Source of the DNA: Leptolyngbya boryana PCC 6306
Lineage (GTDB): Bacteria > Cyanobacteriota > Cyanobacteriia > Leptolyngbyales > Leptolyngbyaceae
DNA length: 64,000 nt
Assembly (NCBI RefSeq): GCF_000353285.1
Contig: NZ_KB731324.1
Coordinates: 18,577-82,576 of the forward strand
Direction of reading: 5' to 3'
Shown here: positions 47,654 through 55,636 of the stretch, piece after piece
How positions within the stretch are numbered: position 1 is the stretch's first letter
Layout of the letters: the number at the start of each line of letters is the position of its first letter
Position numbers and translations under genes: made by a program
Notes under the pieces: generated by a model
What the model was told of the DNA's origin: nothing
What the model saw: the letters and a program-made list of their open reading frames with translations, nothing else
The model's database searches: none

Positions 47654-48766
47654 ATGAATCCGCTGGGTCAAGGTTCAAATCGGTGGAGTAGAAGGCGAAA
47701 ATGGCTTGATTTCGCCTCATTACAGGTTCGGCTGATGGTCGTAGTGATTGTGATTTGCGCGATCGCACTTGCTAGCTATAAATTGTTCAGTCATTGGAGC
47801 ATCCAAACGGTGCTAATGATGCACTCCGAGCAACTGACGATCGCGCAATTTTTAACGATTACAGAACAACTCGCAACACTCAGTCTGCTTGTGATCAGCG
47901 CAATGGCTGCCACGATTCTAGGGGGGATTTGGCTACTCCTCCGTCCCTTGAAGCAATTTCAGTATTGGGTGCAAACGACAACTACTGTTGCTCAGTTAAC
48001 GACCTTTAATGCACGTGCTGCCCCTAGCGAGATTCGGACTTTAGCACAGGCATGGGATGAACTCCTCAGCCAGCGAGCAGCCGTCAAACAGCAGCAGCGT
48101 CAATTTATCAGCGATGTGGCTCATGAACTGCGATCGCCGTTAAGTACGGTCTATGGTTATCTTCAACGTACCGTCAGACGAATCCCTAATCTATCCGTGT
48201 CTCAGCAAGAAAGTCTTGAAATGGCGACTTCGGAAGCCGAGCGGATGACGCTGATTTTACAGGATTTAATTAGTCTCGCACGAGCGGAAAGTTTTGATAG
48301 TACTCTTGCTCAAGAACCACTCATTCTCAATGAATTTGTGCGGGACATTTCCAGCATGACAGAAAAGTTTGATCATCCGAATATTCAGACTGAAATCGCT
48401 CCGATGCCTATTCGAGTGCAGACGCATCGGGATTACTTAATGCAGGTGCTAGATCATCTCATCCAGAATGCGGTTCGATATTCTGATCCCAATTCACCGG
48501 TTCTGATTCGACTCAAGCAAGTTGACAATTTCGCAGTGATTCAAGTGATCGATCGTGGTGAAGGGATTCCTCCATCCGATCAAGTGATGATTTTTGAACC
48601 TTTTCATCGCATTGATCCCTCGCGTAGTCGAGCAACGGGAGGAACAGGACTAGGACTTGCGATCGTCAAGACTTTGATCGAAAAGATGGGAGGCACGCTT
48701 TCTCTCGATTCTGAGCCTGGGGTTGGCACAACCTTCACATTGACCTTACCGATATTAGGACGATGA
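47654..48766 (+). CDS. membrane-bound HAMP-type sensor histidine kinase
   Basis: Two membrane helices (~20-40 and ~75-95, LSLLVISAMAATILGGIWLL) enclose a short external loop. Then come a HAMP-like linker, the dimerisation domain with H157 (DVAHELRSPLSTVYG) and a complete HATPase_c domain (HLIQNAVRYS, DRGEGI, GTGLGLAIVKTLIEKMGG). ATG 47654 or GTG 47645 are both possible starts. Its stop overlaps the ATG of the OmpR-type regulator by four bases (ATGA), so the two form one operon and one signalling pair. The layout resembles RppB/NblS-type cyanobacterial kinases. Confidence 0.92.
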   Translation: MNPLGQGSNRWSRRRKWLDFASLQVRLMVVVIVICAIALASYKLFSHWSIQTVLMMHSEQLTIAQFLTITEQLATLSLLVISAMAATILGGIWLLLRPLKQFQYWVQTTTTVAQLTTFNARAAPSEIRTLAQAWDELLSQRAAVKQQQRQFISDVAHELRSPLSTVYGYLQRTVRRIPNLSVSQQESLEMATSEAERMTLILQDLISLARAESFDSTLAQEPLILNEFVRDISSMTEKFDHPNIQTEIAPMPIRVQTHRDYLMQVLDHLIQNAVRYSDPNSPVLIRLKQVDNFAVIQVIDRGEGIPPSDQVMIFEPFHRIDPSRSRATGGTGLGLAIVKTLIEKMGGTLSLDSEPGVGTTFTLTLPILGR

Positions 48767-49449
48767 GCATGAGCATTCCCCACATTCTGATTGTCGAAGA
48801 CGAGGTGCAACTTGCACGGTTTATTGCCCTGGAGTTAGAAAGTGAAGGCTATCAGGTGAGTGTTGCCCACGATGGCATGAATGGATTAATGCTGGCTCGT
48901 GAAATATCTCCTGAATTGGCGTTGCTCGATTGGATGCTACCGGGTCTATCAGGGATTGAACTTTGCCGCCGATTGCGATCGACTGGGTTTAAAGCACCGA
49001 TCATCTTTTTGACTGCAAAAGACGAAGTGGGTGATCGGGTTGCAGGACTGGATGCTGGAGCAGATGATTATGTTGTTAAGCCCTTTAGCATTGAGGAATT
49101 GATTGCGAGAGTTCGCGCTCATTTGCGTCGAAATCAAGAGACGGATGAAGAAGTCTTGCAGTTTGGAACGTTAAGGCTCAACCACAAAACACGAGAGGTT
49201 TATCGGGGAGGACGATCGATTGAATTAACCGCAAAAGAGTTTGATTTACTAGAGTACTTTTTGCGGCATCCTCGCCAAGTTCTGACGCGCGATCAAATTC
49301 TCGAAACAGTATGGGGATATGATTTTGTTGGAGACTCTAACATCATTGAGGTGTATGTTCGATATTTGCGCTTGAAGCTAGAAGGATCGCACGAACCCCG
49401 CTTAATTCATACGATACGAGGAGTTGGCTACGCTTTGCGAGAAGATTAG
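48763..49449 (+). CDS. OmpR/PhoB-type response regulator
   Basis: The receiver domain (1-120) has the acidic triad E12-D13 and phospho-acceptor D56 (LLDWMLPG), T and K in the switch positions (FLTAKDE, VVKPF), and is followed by a winged-helix DNA-binding domain (~130-225, LTAKEFDLLEYFLRHPRQVL... DSNIIEVYVRYLRLKLE). It is co-transcribed with the kinase gene upstream. Six promoters within the next 9 kb carry 11-bp-spaced direct repeats, the type of site that OmpR-family dimers bind, so this protein is the leading candidate for their regulator. A receiver-only paralogue is encoded at 57682. Confidence 0.94.
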   Translation: MSMSIPHILIVEDEVQLARFIALELESEGYQVSVAHDGMNGLMLAREISPELALLDWMLPGLSGIELCRRLRSTGFKAPIIFLTAKDEVGDRVAGLDAGADDYVVKPFSIEELIARVRAHLRRNQETDEEVLQFGTLRLNHKTREVYRGGRSIELTAKEFDLLEYFLRHPRQVLTRDQILETVWGYDFVGDSNIIEVYVRYLRLKLEGSHEPRLIHTIRGVGYALRED

Positions 49450-49458
49450 GATTTACCC

Positions 49459-49484
49459 GTGATTAAAGTCCCATCATTAATCAC
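49459..49484. terminator. hairpin between convergent genes
   Basis: GTGATTAA pairs perfectly with TTAATCAC across a 10-nt loop in the 112-bp gap between the converging regulator and glycosyltransferase genes. No clear T run follows on either side, so terminator function is only probable. Confidence 0.35.
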
Positions 49485-49561
49485 AGTCACTTGCTCAGGG
49501 CTGAAAGTTGGGGCAAATGTTCATTAGGACTATATTTTCAAGCATTAACCTGAGTTGATAG

Positions 49562-51832
49562 CTAAGGCGATACTTGAGCCACAGAAACTATGCTCGCTCT
49601 TGCAGTTCGATCGAAGATCACACGAGGTTTCAGTAAAACCTGAAAGAGTAGCCAGAGCGATCGCAGTTCTCCCGGAGCACATTGACTACGCCACTGTCCA
49701 GGACGGCAATATAGCATTTGGATCAAACATCGCTCCTGTTCAAGTGAAAGGGGTTCAAAGTGAATGTGCAAGAGCGGAAACTCACTGTTTGAAGGGCGAT
49801 CTTCTACTTGAGTGACCTGTGCTGGCAGTGTAAGATCCTCTTCTAGAAAGTCTACTTGAATTCGAGAATCTTTTGGAGTTATTTGTTGAGTTATCGCGAT
49901 CGTTGCTCCAACTTCTGAAATTCCTGTCGTAAAGCCCCATCTGACTTGATCCCCAATCTGTACCTTGAGAGTACGACGCAGATCGAACTCATCATAAGCG
50001 TGAGGTCGAGGCACATCAATTAGAATCAGCAATGCAATGCTGAGCGTGAGTAGATTAAAAACGCTCCAGATCCAACCGAGATCGACCCCTTTCATCTGAT
50101 TCGCAATATCGTCTGTCATCGGCTGCCATGCTCCCATTAGAATTGCATAGCCTAAGTTCATCCACAAACTCATTGCAGTTGCGATGAAAAAGATGATCAA
50201 AGGTGCAGCCAATCTCCAGTTAAACTGAAAGCGATCGCGACTCGTTCCTTTAGGGGTCACCCGAAATTCCTGCCCAAAAGGATTAAGCATCACTTGAATC
50301 ACAGTCAAAGCCAGTGGAAACGCGAGTACCAAAGCATAAAGATCTGCTAGAAAAGCAGACCGAGATCGATGATTGAGCCAAGAGAAAGTTGTGATCTGAA
50401 CGAGGTAAAACGGCAGAAAGTAATACAAAATTTCAGCATTTGTCGCTCTGACTGGAATGATGTGCAAAAACGCATAAGCAATGGGAAACAAGAGAAATCC
50501 AACGCGCGAAAGACTGGTAAACCAATGCAAAATTCCCTCTAAATGAGCAAGCCGTTGCATCGGACGCAATCCTTTAATTGTGAGTGGATTTGCATCGACA
50601 AAAAAAGCTTGCAGCGTCCCTCGTGCCCACCGTAATCTCTGAAGCGCTTGGGCTGCAATACTCTCTGCTGCAAGACCTGCGCTCAATTTTTCATTGAGAT
50701 AGATCAATCGATAGCCTTTCGCAGCTAATCGAATTCCGGTATAGTAGTCTTCGCTCAAGGCTCCTGTAAAAAAATATCCTGCTTCAATCAAAGCAGAGCG
50801 CCGCACTACAAACGAAGTTCCAGCACAGATAACGCCCCCAGCAGCATCCCGAATAGGTTGAATTTGCCGATAAAAGACTTCCTCTTCTGGTGTCAGAATA
50901 TCTTCTAATCCAAGGTTTCGAGCAATTGGATCAGCATTGTAAAATGTCTGTGGGGTTTGGACTAGACCGACTGTTGAATCTTGAAAAAAGCCGACTGTAC
51001 GAGTGAGAAAGTTCTGAGTCGGAATAAAATCAGCATCAAAGACGGCGATCAGTTCACCACTTGTTTGAGGAATGGCATGATTTAGGTTCCCTGCTTTTGC
51101 ATGCCGATTATCTGGTCGAGTGAGGTACTGACAGCCAAGTTCGAGACAGAGATCTCTGATTTCAGGTCGTCTATGATCGTCGAGCAGATACACACTTTTA
51201 GCAGAATAATTTAATGCTTGACACCCTATGATCGTGCGTCTCAAGATAAACGCTGGCTCGTTATAAGTGGGAATCAAGATATCGACATGAGGCACATAGC
51301 TCTGGTTTAGAACTGAGATCGACAGTTGATCTGCTTCTGGCTTTCTATCTCTGACTCTTAGCAACAGGATAAGCTGAATCATGCTGCCACTCAGGATAAG
51401 GAGTTCTAACAAGAATAACCCCAGGCTAAAAACACCATCCAACGGATTACTAAAATTGAGCGTAGACAGCGATCGCCAAACAAAATAGCGAATCATCAAA
51501 ATCCCCAAAACAGCCACCACAAGTACTCTCGACCAGGGCTGAGGACGTGGCGAAATCTTTGTAATCGCGAAGACTAGGAACGTTAAGAGTACTGCCCAAG
51601 CCAAAAGATACTCGCCAGCTACCATCGGAACCATCAACCAACCCGGCGGAGTCTGCTGAATCTGATTTAGCCGCTCAAATAACGTCGGAATTGTCCCCTG
51701 CCCAGCAAACCAAGCAGTAACGATGAGTGCTGAGATCGCAACAACGCCTAGCATGATCAAAGTGGCGGATTGGGGGAGTTGTAGATTGTTCCGATTAAAC
51801 CCTAGAAACATCGATCGGGCGTACTGCTTCAT
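49562..51832 (-). CDS. cellulose synthase-like family 2 glycosyltransferase with PilZ-like domain
   Basis: A 756-residue membrane protein: about four N-terminal membrane helices, a GT2 catalytic domain with HVDILIPTYNEP, LDDH, DADFIP (DxD) and the Q-x-x-R-W signature (QRLRW in LQRLRWARGTLQ), four or more C-terminal helices, and a PilZ-like segment (RRTLKVQIGDQVRWG) that in BcsA binds cyclic di-GMP; the R-x3-R motif is only partly kept (DLRRT). It matches bacterial cellulose synthase catalytic subunits, which make and export beta-1,4-glucan. No bcsB is adjacent. Its promoter carries the 11-bp TCAG repeats, linking it to the local regulon. Confidence 0.88.
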   Translation of the reverse strand: MKQYARSMFLGFNRNNLQLPQSATLIMLGVVAISALIVTAWFAGQGTIPTLFERLNQIQQTPPGWLMVPMVAGEYLLAWAVLLTFLVFAITKISPRPQPWSRVLVVAVLGILMIRYFVWRSLSTLNFSNPLDGVFSLGLFLLELLILSGSMIQLILLLRVRDRKPEADQLSISVLNQSYVPHVDILIPTYNEPAFILRRTIIGCQALNYSAKSVYLLDDHRRPEIRDLCLELGCQYLTRPDNRHAKAGNLNHAIPQTSGELIAVFDADFIPTQNFLTRTVGFFQDSTVGLVQTPQTFYNADPIARNLGLEDILTPEEEVFYRQIQPIRDAAGGVICAGTSFVVRRSALIEAGYFFTGALSEDYYTGIRLAAKGYRLIYLNEKLSAGLAAESIAAQALQRLRWARGTLQAFFVDANPLTIKGLRPMQRLAHLEGILHWFTSLSRVGFLLFPIAYAFLHIIPVRATNAEILYYFLPFYLVQITTFSWLNHRSRSAFLADLYALVLAFPLALTVIQVMLNPFGQEFRVTPKGTSRDRFQFNWRLAAPLIIFFIATAMSLWMNLGYAILMGAWQPMTDDIANQMKGVDLGWIWSVFNLLTLSIALLILIDVPRPHAYDEFDLRRTLKVQIGDQVRWGFTTGISEVGATIAITQQITPKDSRIQVDFLEEDLTLPAQVTQVEDRPSNSEFPLLHIHFEPLSLEQERCLIQMLYCRPGQWRSQCAPGELRSLWLLFQVLLKPRVIFDRTARASIVSVAQVSP

Positions 51833-51866
51833 CTTTCTACTTCACTCTTAGATTGCGATATGTCAG

Positions 51867-51919
51867 AGTATGCAGCGCAAAAATGAGTGTTTCCTGAGAA
51901 TTTCCTGAAAACATCTAGA
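51867..51919 (-). promoter_or_regulatory. 11-bp-repeat promoter of the glycosyltransferase gene
   Basis: Reading on the minus strand, slots start at 51919 (TCTA), 51908 (TCAG), 51897 (TCAG) and 51886 (TCAT), each 11 bp apart. The core reads TCAGGAAATTC then TCAGGAAACAC. A -10-like CATACT begins at 51872, 14 nt after the last slot starts. The start codon is at 51832. The same geometry recurs in five other promoters. Confidence 0.65.
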
Positions 51920-52123
51920 ATGTAGTGATATTGTAATTTTTCTAATGGATAGAGCTAACGTTTTGGGAGGATGGATGAGCTTAGCTCATCATCTATACGA
52001 TTCTAAGTGTGAGACTGGGTGAGTGAGATCTAATGACAGAAGTCTCGCTCAGGCTCTTGAAAAGTTGTAATCATACAAAAGTTGTAGTCATACAAAGAGC
52101 CGCGGAAAGTGTCGAACTAATTT

Positions 52124-52162
52124 TCAAAAAATGGACAAAGCCATAAGTCTAGGGCTTTGTCC
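52124..52162 (-). terminator. rho-independent terminator after the first DUF2808 gene
   Basis: GGACAAAGCC and GGCTTTGTCC form a perfect 10-bp stem with a 10-nt loop (52133-52162). On the minus strand it is followed by ATTTTTTG. It lies 30 bp past the DUF2808 stop codon. Confidence 0.85.
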
Positions 52163-52192
52163 AATATTGGTGCAAACGTGGAAACAACTCAA

Positions 52193-52681
52193 TTATTGAT
52201 GGCTTGGAACTTGAATTCGGGCTGTGCCAATTGGAATTTCCGTATTAATGCCAGCCTGTTTCGCTGTGATACGGTAGAGCAAGATCTCGCCTTGTTCCAT
52301 TGCAGTATCTCCATTGGTAAAATCAAGCTCGATCGTACGCCCTGGAGCCACAGGTTGATCGAAGACGACTGCCACTCTGCTTTCAGCCCGGCTGATCTTT
52401 GCAGGGATCGTTTTACCTGATTCGTCTTTGACAATGATGCTACTGAATTTTGCCATTTGTGGAGGAATCAGCACCATCAAATCTTCGAGAGACATTCCAA
52501 GTACCATAACACGAATCAGGTGATGTTCACCCTGAAGCCCAGAGCTACTAACAAAAGGAGCATTGAAGCTAAATGACATCGCAGACTGAGGCAAAATTAC
52601 AGGAGCCGTTGCAGTAGCAGGAAGGCTTGCTGCAATGGCTAACGCGATCGTAGAGAAGCTAACTAAGGCAAACCGTTTCAT
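52193..52681 (-). CDS. DUF2808 exported protein (first copy)
   Basis: From ATG 52679-52681 the protein has 162 residues: a signal peptide (MKRFALVSFSTIALAIAASL, cleavage near PATATA) and one DUF2808 domain with FVSSSGLQGEHHLIRVMVLG, MSLEDLMVLIPPQMAKF and a C-terminal IPIGTARIQV strand. DUF2808 proteins are almost confined to cyanobacteria, are exported, and have no known function; some respond to stress. The second copy at 56911-57405 is clearly paralogous. A strong terminator follows. Its promoter carries the 11-bp repeats. Confidence 0.88.
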   Translation of the reverse strand: MKRFALVSFSTIALAIAASLPATATAPVILPQSAMSFSFNAPFVSSSGLQGEHHLIRVMVLGMSLEDLMVLIPPQMAKFSSIIVKDESGKTIPAKISRAESRVAVVFDQPVAPGRTIELDFTNGDTAMEQGEILLYRITAKQAGINTEIPIGTARIQVPSHQ

Positions 52682-52749
52682 AGGATTCTCCCAGATACAA
52701 AGGATGGCTGAATGCAACGGACTGTAGAGTAATAAGATTGCATTTTCCT

Positions 52750-52802
52750 AGGATGAAGTACGAAGCTTTAGAGAGTCTGAGAGTCAGCTTAAAGTTGGCT
52801 GA
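52750..52802 (-). promoter_or_regulatory. 11-bp-repeat promoter of the first DUF2808 gene
   Basis: On the minus strand the slots start at 52802 (TCAG), 52791 (TAAG), 52780 (TCAG) and 52769 (AAAG), all 11 bp apart. CATCCT at 52755 lies 14 nt after the last slot starts. The slot order TCAG-TAAG-TCAG-(A/G)AAG is the same as in the promoter at 57596. Confidence 0.6.
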
Positions 52803-52829
52803 GAGATTGAAAATCATCCTAACTCATTC

Positions 52830-53174
52830 TCAATGCAGATTGATTTCTCGCAGTTGATTATCCAAAGCATTCAAGTAGCCACGATTGTTTAACGTGGAAT
52901 CGGGGAGTAGATGCATTGCGATCGCAGCTTGTACGATATCTTTGTTTGAGACTTTCCCTGAAGAGTGATCTTGAATCAGTCCCCCATAACCACTGATTCC
53001 CTGACTTTTGAAATATCCTCGATAAGCAAAGGTAGCAAGATCGGCGGGTGTAAGTCTAATGACTTCTTGAGCGATTGTCATGTTCATCGCTTCCTTAGTT
53101 TGAGCGATCGCGCTCGCTCCTGAGAAACTAGAGAACAGCATCAGCAGGAATGATATTTGTAGAAAACGTTTCAT
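52830..53174 (-). CDS. small exported hypothetical protein (114 aa)
   Basis: A clear signal peptide (MKRFLQISFLLMLFSSFSGA, cleavage after SAIAQ near residue 25) precedes a mature part of ~90 residues with VIRLTPADLATFAYRGYFKS and a helical C-terminus VQAAIAMHLLPDST. No family recognised; the C-terminal pattern resembles small helical periplasmic proteins. It is transcribed divergently from the secreted protein gene at 53386, and both promoters carry the 11-bp repeats. Confidence 0.7.
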   Translation of the reverse strand: MKRFLQISFLLMLFSSFSGASAIAQTKEAMNMTIAQEVIRLTPADLATFAYRGYFKSQGISGYGGLIQDHSSGKVSNKDIVQAAIAMHLLPDSTLNNRGYLNALDNQLREINLH

Positions 53175-53207
53175 TGTGTGACATCCTCAACGGGTTGATA
53201 TCAGATC

Positions 53208-53260
53208 AGCATGACAAATCCACCTGAATGAGGTCTGATAAGACCATGAGAATTGACTGA
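53208..53260 (-). promoter_or_regulatory. 11-bp-repeat promoter of the 114-aa gene
   Basis: On the minus strand the slots start at 53260 (TCAG), 53249 (TCAT), 53238 (TCAG) and 53227 (TCAG), exactly 11 bp apart. CATGCT at 53213 begins 14 nt after the last slot starts. The start codon is at 53174. Confidence 0.68.
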
Positions 53261-53299
53261 GGACTTAGAAAAAACGTTGAATCTTTTCTACAGAAAAAC

Positions 53300-53352
53300 T
53301 CAGAGAGTTTTTAAGCAAATCTCAGCTTCTACTCAGGATTGCTACTTATGCT
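53300..53352 (+). promoter_or_regulatory. 11-bp-repeat promoter of the 128-aa gene
   Basis: The slots start at 53300 (TCAG), 53311 (TTAAG), 53322 (TCAG) and 53333 (TCAG), exactly 11 bp apart. TATGCT at 53347 begins 14 nt after the last slot starts. The repeats therefore take the place of a -35 box, as in PhoB-type activation. The ATG is at 53386. Confidence 0.7.
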
Positions 53353-53385
53353 GAGGTTGAGTGGACGTATAAGGAACTCACCAAA

Positions 53386-53772
53386 ATGACCAAGATGAAA
53401 CTTCCCGCTTTGTTAACAACAGCAGCCTTGATGAGTATGGTTACGCTATGGGATGCTCCGCTAAAAACATTGAGTCCTCAATTGGTACAAGCATCTGCCG
53501 CAGAAATGAAAGATAGTACTGGGTTAACTGCTCAACAAAAAATTGCTAGGGTGACCCAGCATAAAGGGCAGTTTGGGGGTGGCGATGAACTGAGACGATA
53601 CTTTTTTGGCGATCTAGAACCCCTGGGAGTGCAGCCTGGAGGTGCAGGAATGGTTGTCAATCTCTACAACAAGGCAAACAATACTACCTTTTCCTATTGT
53701 GCAACTTATGATGTGGTTGTCGCTGTAAAAACAGGTAGAGTTGCACAGTTTCCGGCTAGCGAAGTCAAATAA
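53386..53772 (+). CDS. exported hypothetical protein (128 aa)
   Basis: The N-terminal ~40 residues form a signal peptide (MTKMKLPALLTTAALMSMVT with cleavage likely near VQASA). The mature protein has a Gly-rich centre (HKGQFGGGDELRRYFFGDLE) and one Cys (SYCATYDVV). No family recognised. A hairpin resembling a terminator lies ~70 bp after its stop. It belongs to the group of envelope genes with 11-bp-repeat promoters. Confidence 0.7.
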   Translation: MTKMKLPALLTTAALMSMVTLWDAPLKTLSPQLVQASAAEMKDSTGLTAQQKIARVTQHKGQFGGGDELRRYFFGDLEPLGVQPGGAGMVVNLYNKANNTTFSYCATYDVVVAVKTGRVAQFPASEVK

Positions 53773-53839
53773 TTGCATTTTATGTTGGGTCACTCTGTTG
53801 CGTTGCACCAATGATCCGCTTGTCGCTAGAACATCGTCT

Positions 53840-53891
53840 GGACTGGTGATAAAATCCCTAGTAGGAGGCTTTATCGCTAGTCCGGATTTTT
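53840..53891 (+). terminator. long hairpin followed by T run
   Basis: GGACTGGTGATAAA (53840-53853) pairs with TTTATCGCTAGTCC (53870-53883) over 14 positions, two of them G-U, and is followed by GGATTTTT. It probably ends transcription of the secreted protein gene, 29 bp ahead of the next start codon; an attenuator for the EamA gene is the alternative. Confidence 0.6.
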
Positions 53892-53919
53892 AGTATGTGC
53901 TTTATTCGGAACTACGATC

Positions 53920-54951
53920 GTGACAAATTTAAACAGGACTCCATCTCAGCGTAAAATCCCAGGGCAACTTTATCTCTGGCTAGCTGTGCTGATCTTCGGA
54001 GCTTCTAGCGCTGTGACTCGTAAGCTGACCGAACTTGGCGCTCAACACTTCATGGATGGGCACAATCCAATCTCATTGTGCAATGTCTTGTTTGTTGGAA
54101 ATCTCTGTGCGCTACTCGTTTTATTGATCCTGTACGGGCGGCAGTGGAATCGAGCAAACCTAAGACAATTATCGCAGCGAAACTGGGTAAATCTGACACT
54201 TGTTGCGATTCTGTCAGGCGCGATCGCGCCCGCTTTATTTTTTCAAGCCTTAGCTCTGACACAGGTAAACAATGTTGTGCTGATTGGGCGATTGGAGCCA
54301 CCATTCACTTTAGCACTTTCGATATGGCTGCTGCGGGAACGCTCAAATCGATGGGAGGTGATCGGCACAGCCCTGGCATTGATGGGTGTTCTTTTGACAA
54401 TTTTTTTGCAGCCATCCTTACAGGGGATGAATTTTAGAATCGCAGGGGTGGGTGAAAGTTTGGCAGTGATCGGTGCGATCTCGCTGGCGATCTCAACGAT
54501 TATTAGCAAAAAGTGGCTGAGTGAAGTTCCTACAGCAATTTATGGAATCTTCCGGACTGCATTAGGCACGATTGTCTTTTTCTTTGCAGCCTTAGTTTTA
54601 TATGGCAGCCATCATTTTGTCGAGATCTTCTCTCCATTTTTGTGGCGATGGATGCTGATCTATGGTGTGATTATTGTTGTTCTAGGACAATCATTTTGGG
54701 TTCGTGGCTTGAGAGCATCTACTGTTTCGACCGCCTCACTGATCAGTTCATTTACGCCGATTGTAGGAGTTTTTGCGGCTTACTGGATTCTCGATGAGGC
54801 TCCGACTCAAGCTCAGTATATTGGTGGAAGTGTGATTTTGTTTGGGTTATTTCTTAGTCAAATGGGAAGCTTACAGATGGCTCACCGCAGAAATTTACCG
54901 CAGGTGGAACCGATGGAAGTTGAGAATGGAATCGGATTTAAAGGACTTTAA
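53920..54951 (+). CDS. EamA-family (DMT superfamily) membrane transporter
   Basis: The 343-residue protein starts at GTG 53920 and contains ten hydrophobic segments arranged as two EamA repeats: LYLWLAVLIFGASSAVTRKL through LTIFLQPSL, then SLAVIGAISLAISTIISKKW through GGSVILFGLFLSQ. The repeat ends carry the usual EPPFTLALSIWLL and SFTPIVGVFAAYWILDE patterns. Such proteins export small metabolites or amino acids; the substrate here is unknown. Confidence 0.85.
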   Translation: MTNLNRTPSQRKIPGQLYLWLAVLIFGASSAVTRKLTELGAQHFMDGHNPISLCNVLFVGNLCALLVLLILYGRQWNRANLRQLSQRNWVNLTLVAILSGAIAPALFFQALALTQVNNVVLIGRLEPPFTLALSIWLLRERSNRWEVIGTALALMGVLLTIFLQPSLQGMNFRIAGVGESLAVIGAISLAISTIISKKWLSEVPTAIYGIFRTALGTIVFFFAALVLYGSHHFVEIFSPFLWRWMLIYGVIIVVLGQSFWVRGLRASTVSTASLISSFTPIVGVFAAYWILDEAPTQAQYIGGSVILFGLFLSQMGSLQMAHRRNLPQVEPMEVENGIGFKGL

Positions 54952-55015
54952 AAACTACGATCGCTGAGATACGAATCCCATCTGCACCAATGCACCTGAC
55001 GCGATCGCGCTTCTT

Positions 55016-55554
55016 CTAGTCGCTGTCACCCACCATTGCACTAGTCACAGTCCAAGCTCCTGACTTGTGTACACCACGCATTGTCATACAAAATTGTGTT
55101 GCTTCGATAACAACCGCGACCCCTGCGGTTCAAGAACGGTTTGAATCGCATCAGCAATCTGACGAGTCAGGCGTTCTTGTACCTGCAAGTGGCGTGAATA
55201 CATTTCGACAATTCGTGCTAACTTGCTCAAGCCAACAACCCTCTGATTTGGAATGTAGGCGATATGTGCCCGACCCACAAAAGGCAAGAGATGATGTTCA
55301 CACAGACTAAACATATTAATGTCTCGAACTAAGACCATTTCGCTGTGCCCTTCATCAAAAATTGCCCCGTTGATCAGTTCTTCCAAAGATTGCTGCTAGC
55401 CGCTTGTCAGAAATTGCATGGCTTTTGCCACTCGTTTCGGCGTTTTGAGTAGCCGTTCTCGATCGGGATTTTCACCCATCCCCAATAGAAGCGTTTTCAC
55501 CGCTTCTATCATGAGACTTTGATGCAGTTCTGATTGCACACTCGATTCGTTCAA
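55016..55554 (-). pseudogene. folE: GTP cyclohydrolase I, one stop and one frameshift
   Basis: The minus strand reads [20 protein letters not shown], then [39 protein letters not shown], the metal-binding [18 protein letters not shown], and after a one-base slip [20 protein letters not shown] to a TAG at 55016. FolE makes dihydroneopterin triphosphate, the first step of tetrahydrofolate and queuosine-type pathways. A TAG replaces the Tyr codon of the SGY motif (~55396), and one G is missing from a GGGG-type run near 55124. A start at ATG 55386 would leave a 100-residue piece without the N-terminal helices. Another copy elsewhere is expected. Confidence 0.85.
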
Positions 55555-55636
55555 GGAGATAGCGGTCTATGAGTTCAAATTCAGAGTAGGAATCAATTTG
55601 AGTATCTTTGAGATGCGATCAGATTGAGTCTTAACC

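Noticed and set aside
51974-51990. Perfect palindrome GATGAGC-TTA-GCTCATC as a terminator or operator
   Set aside because: No T run follows and no copy with the same spacing was found near the other co-regulated promoters; function unclear.
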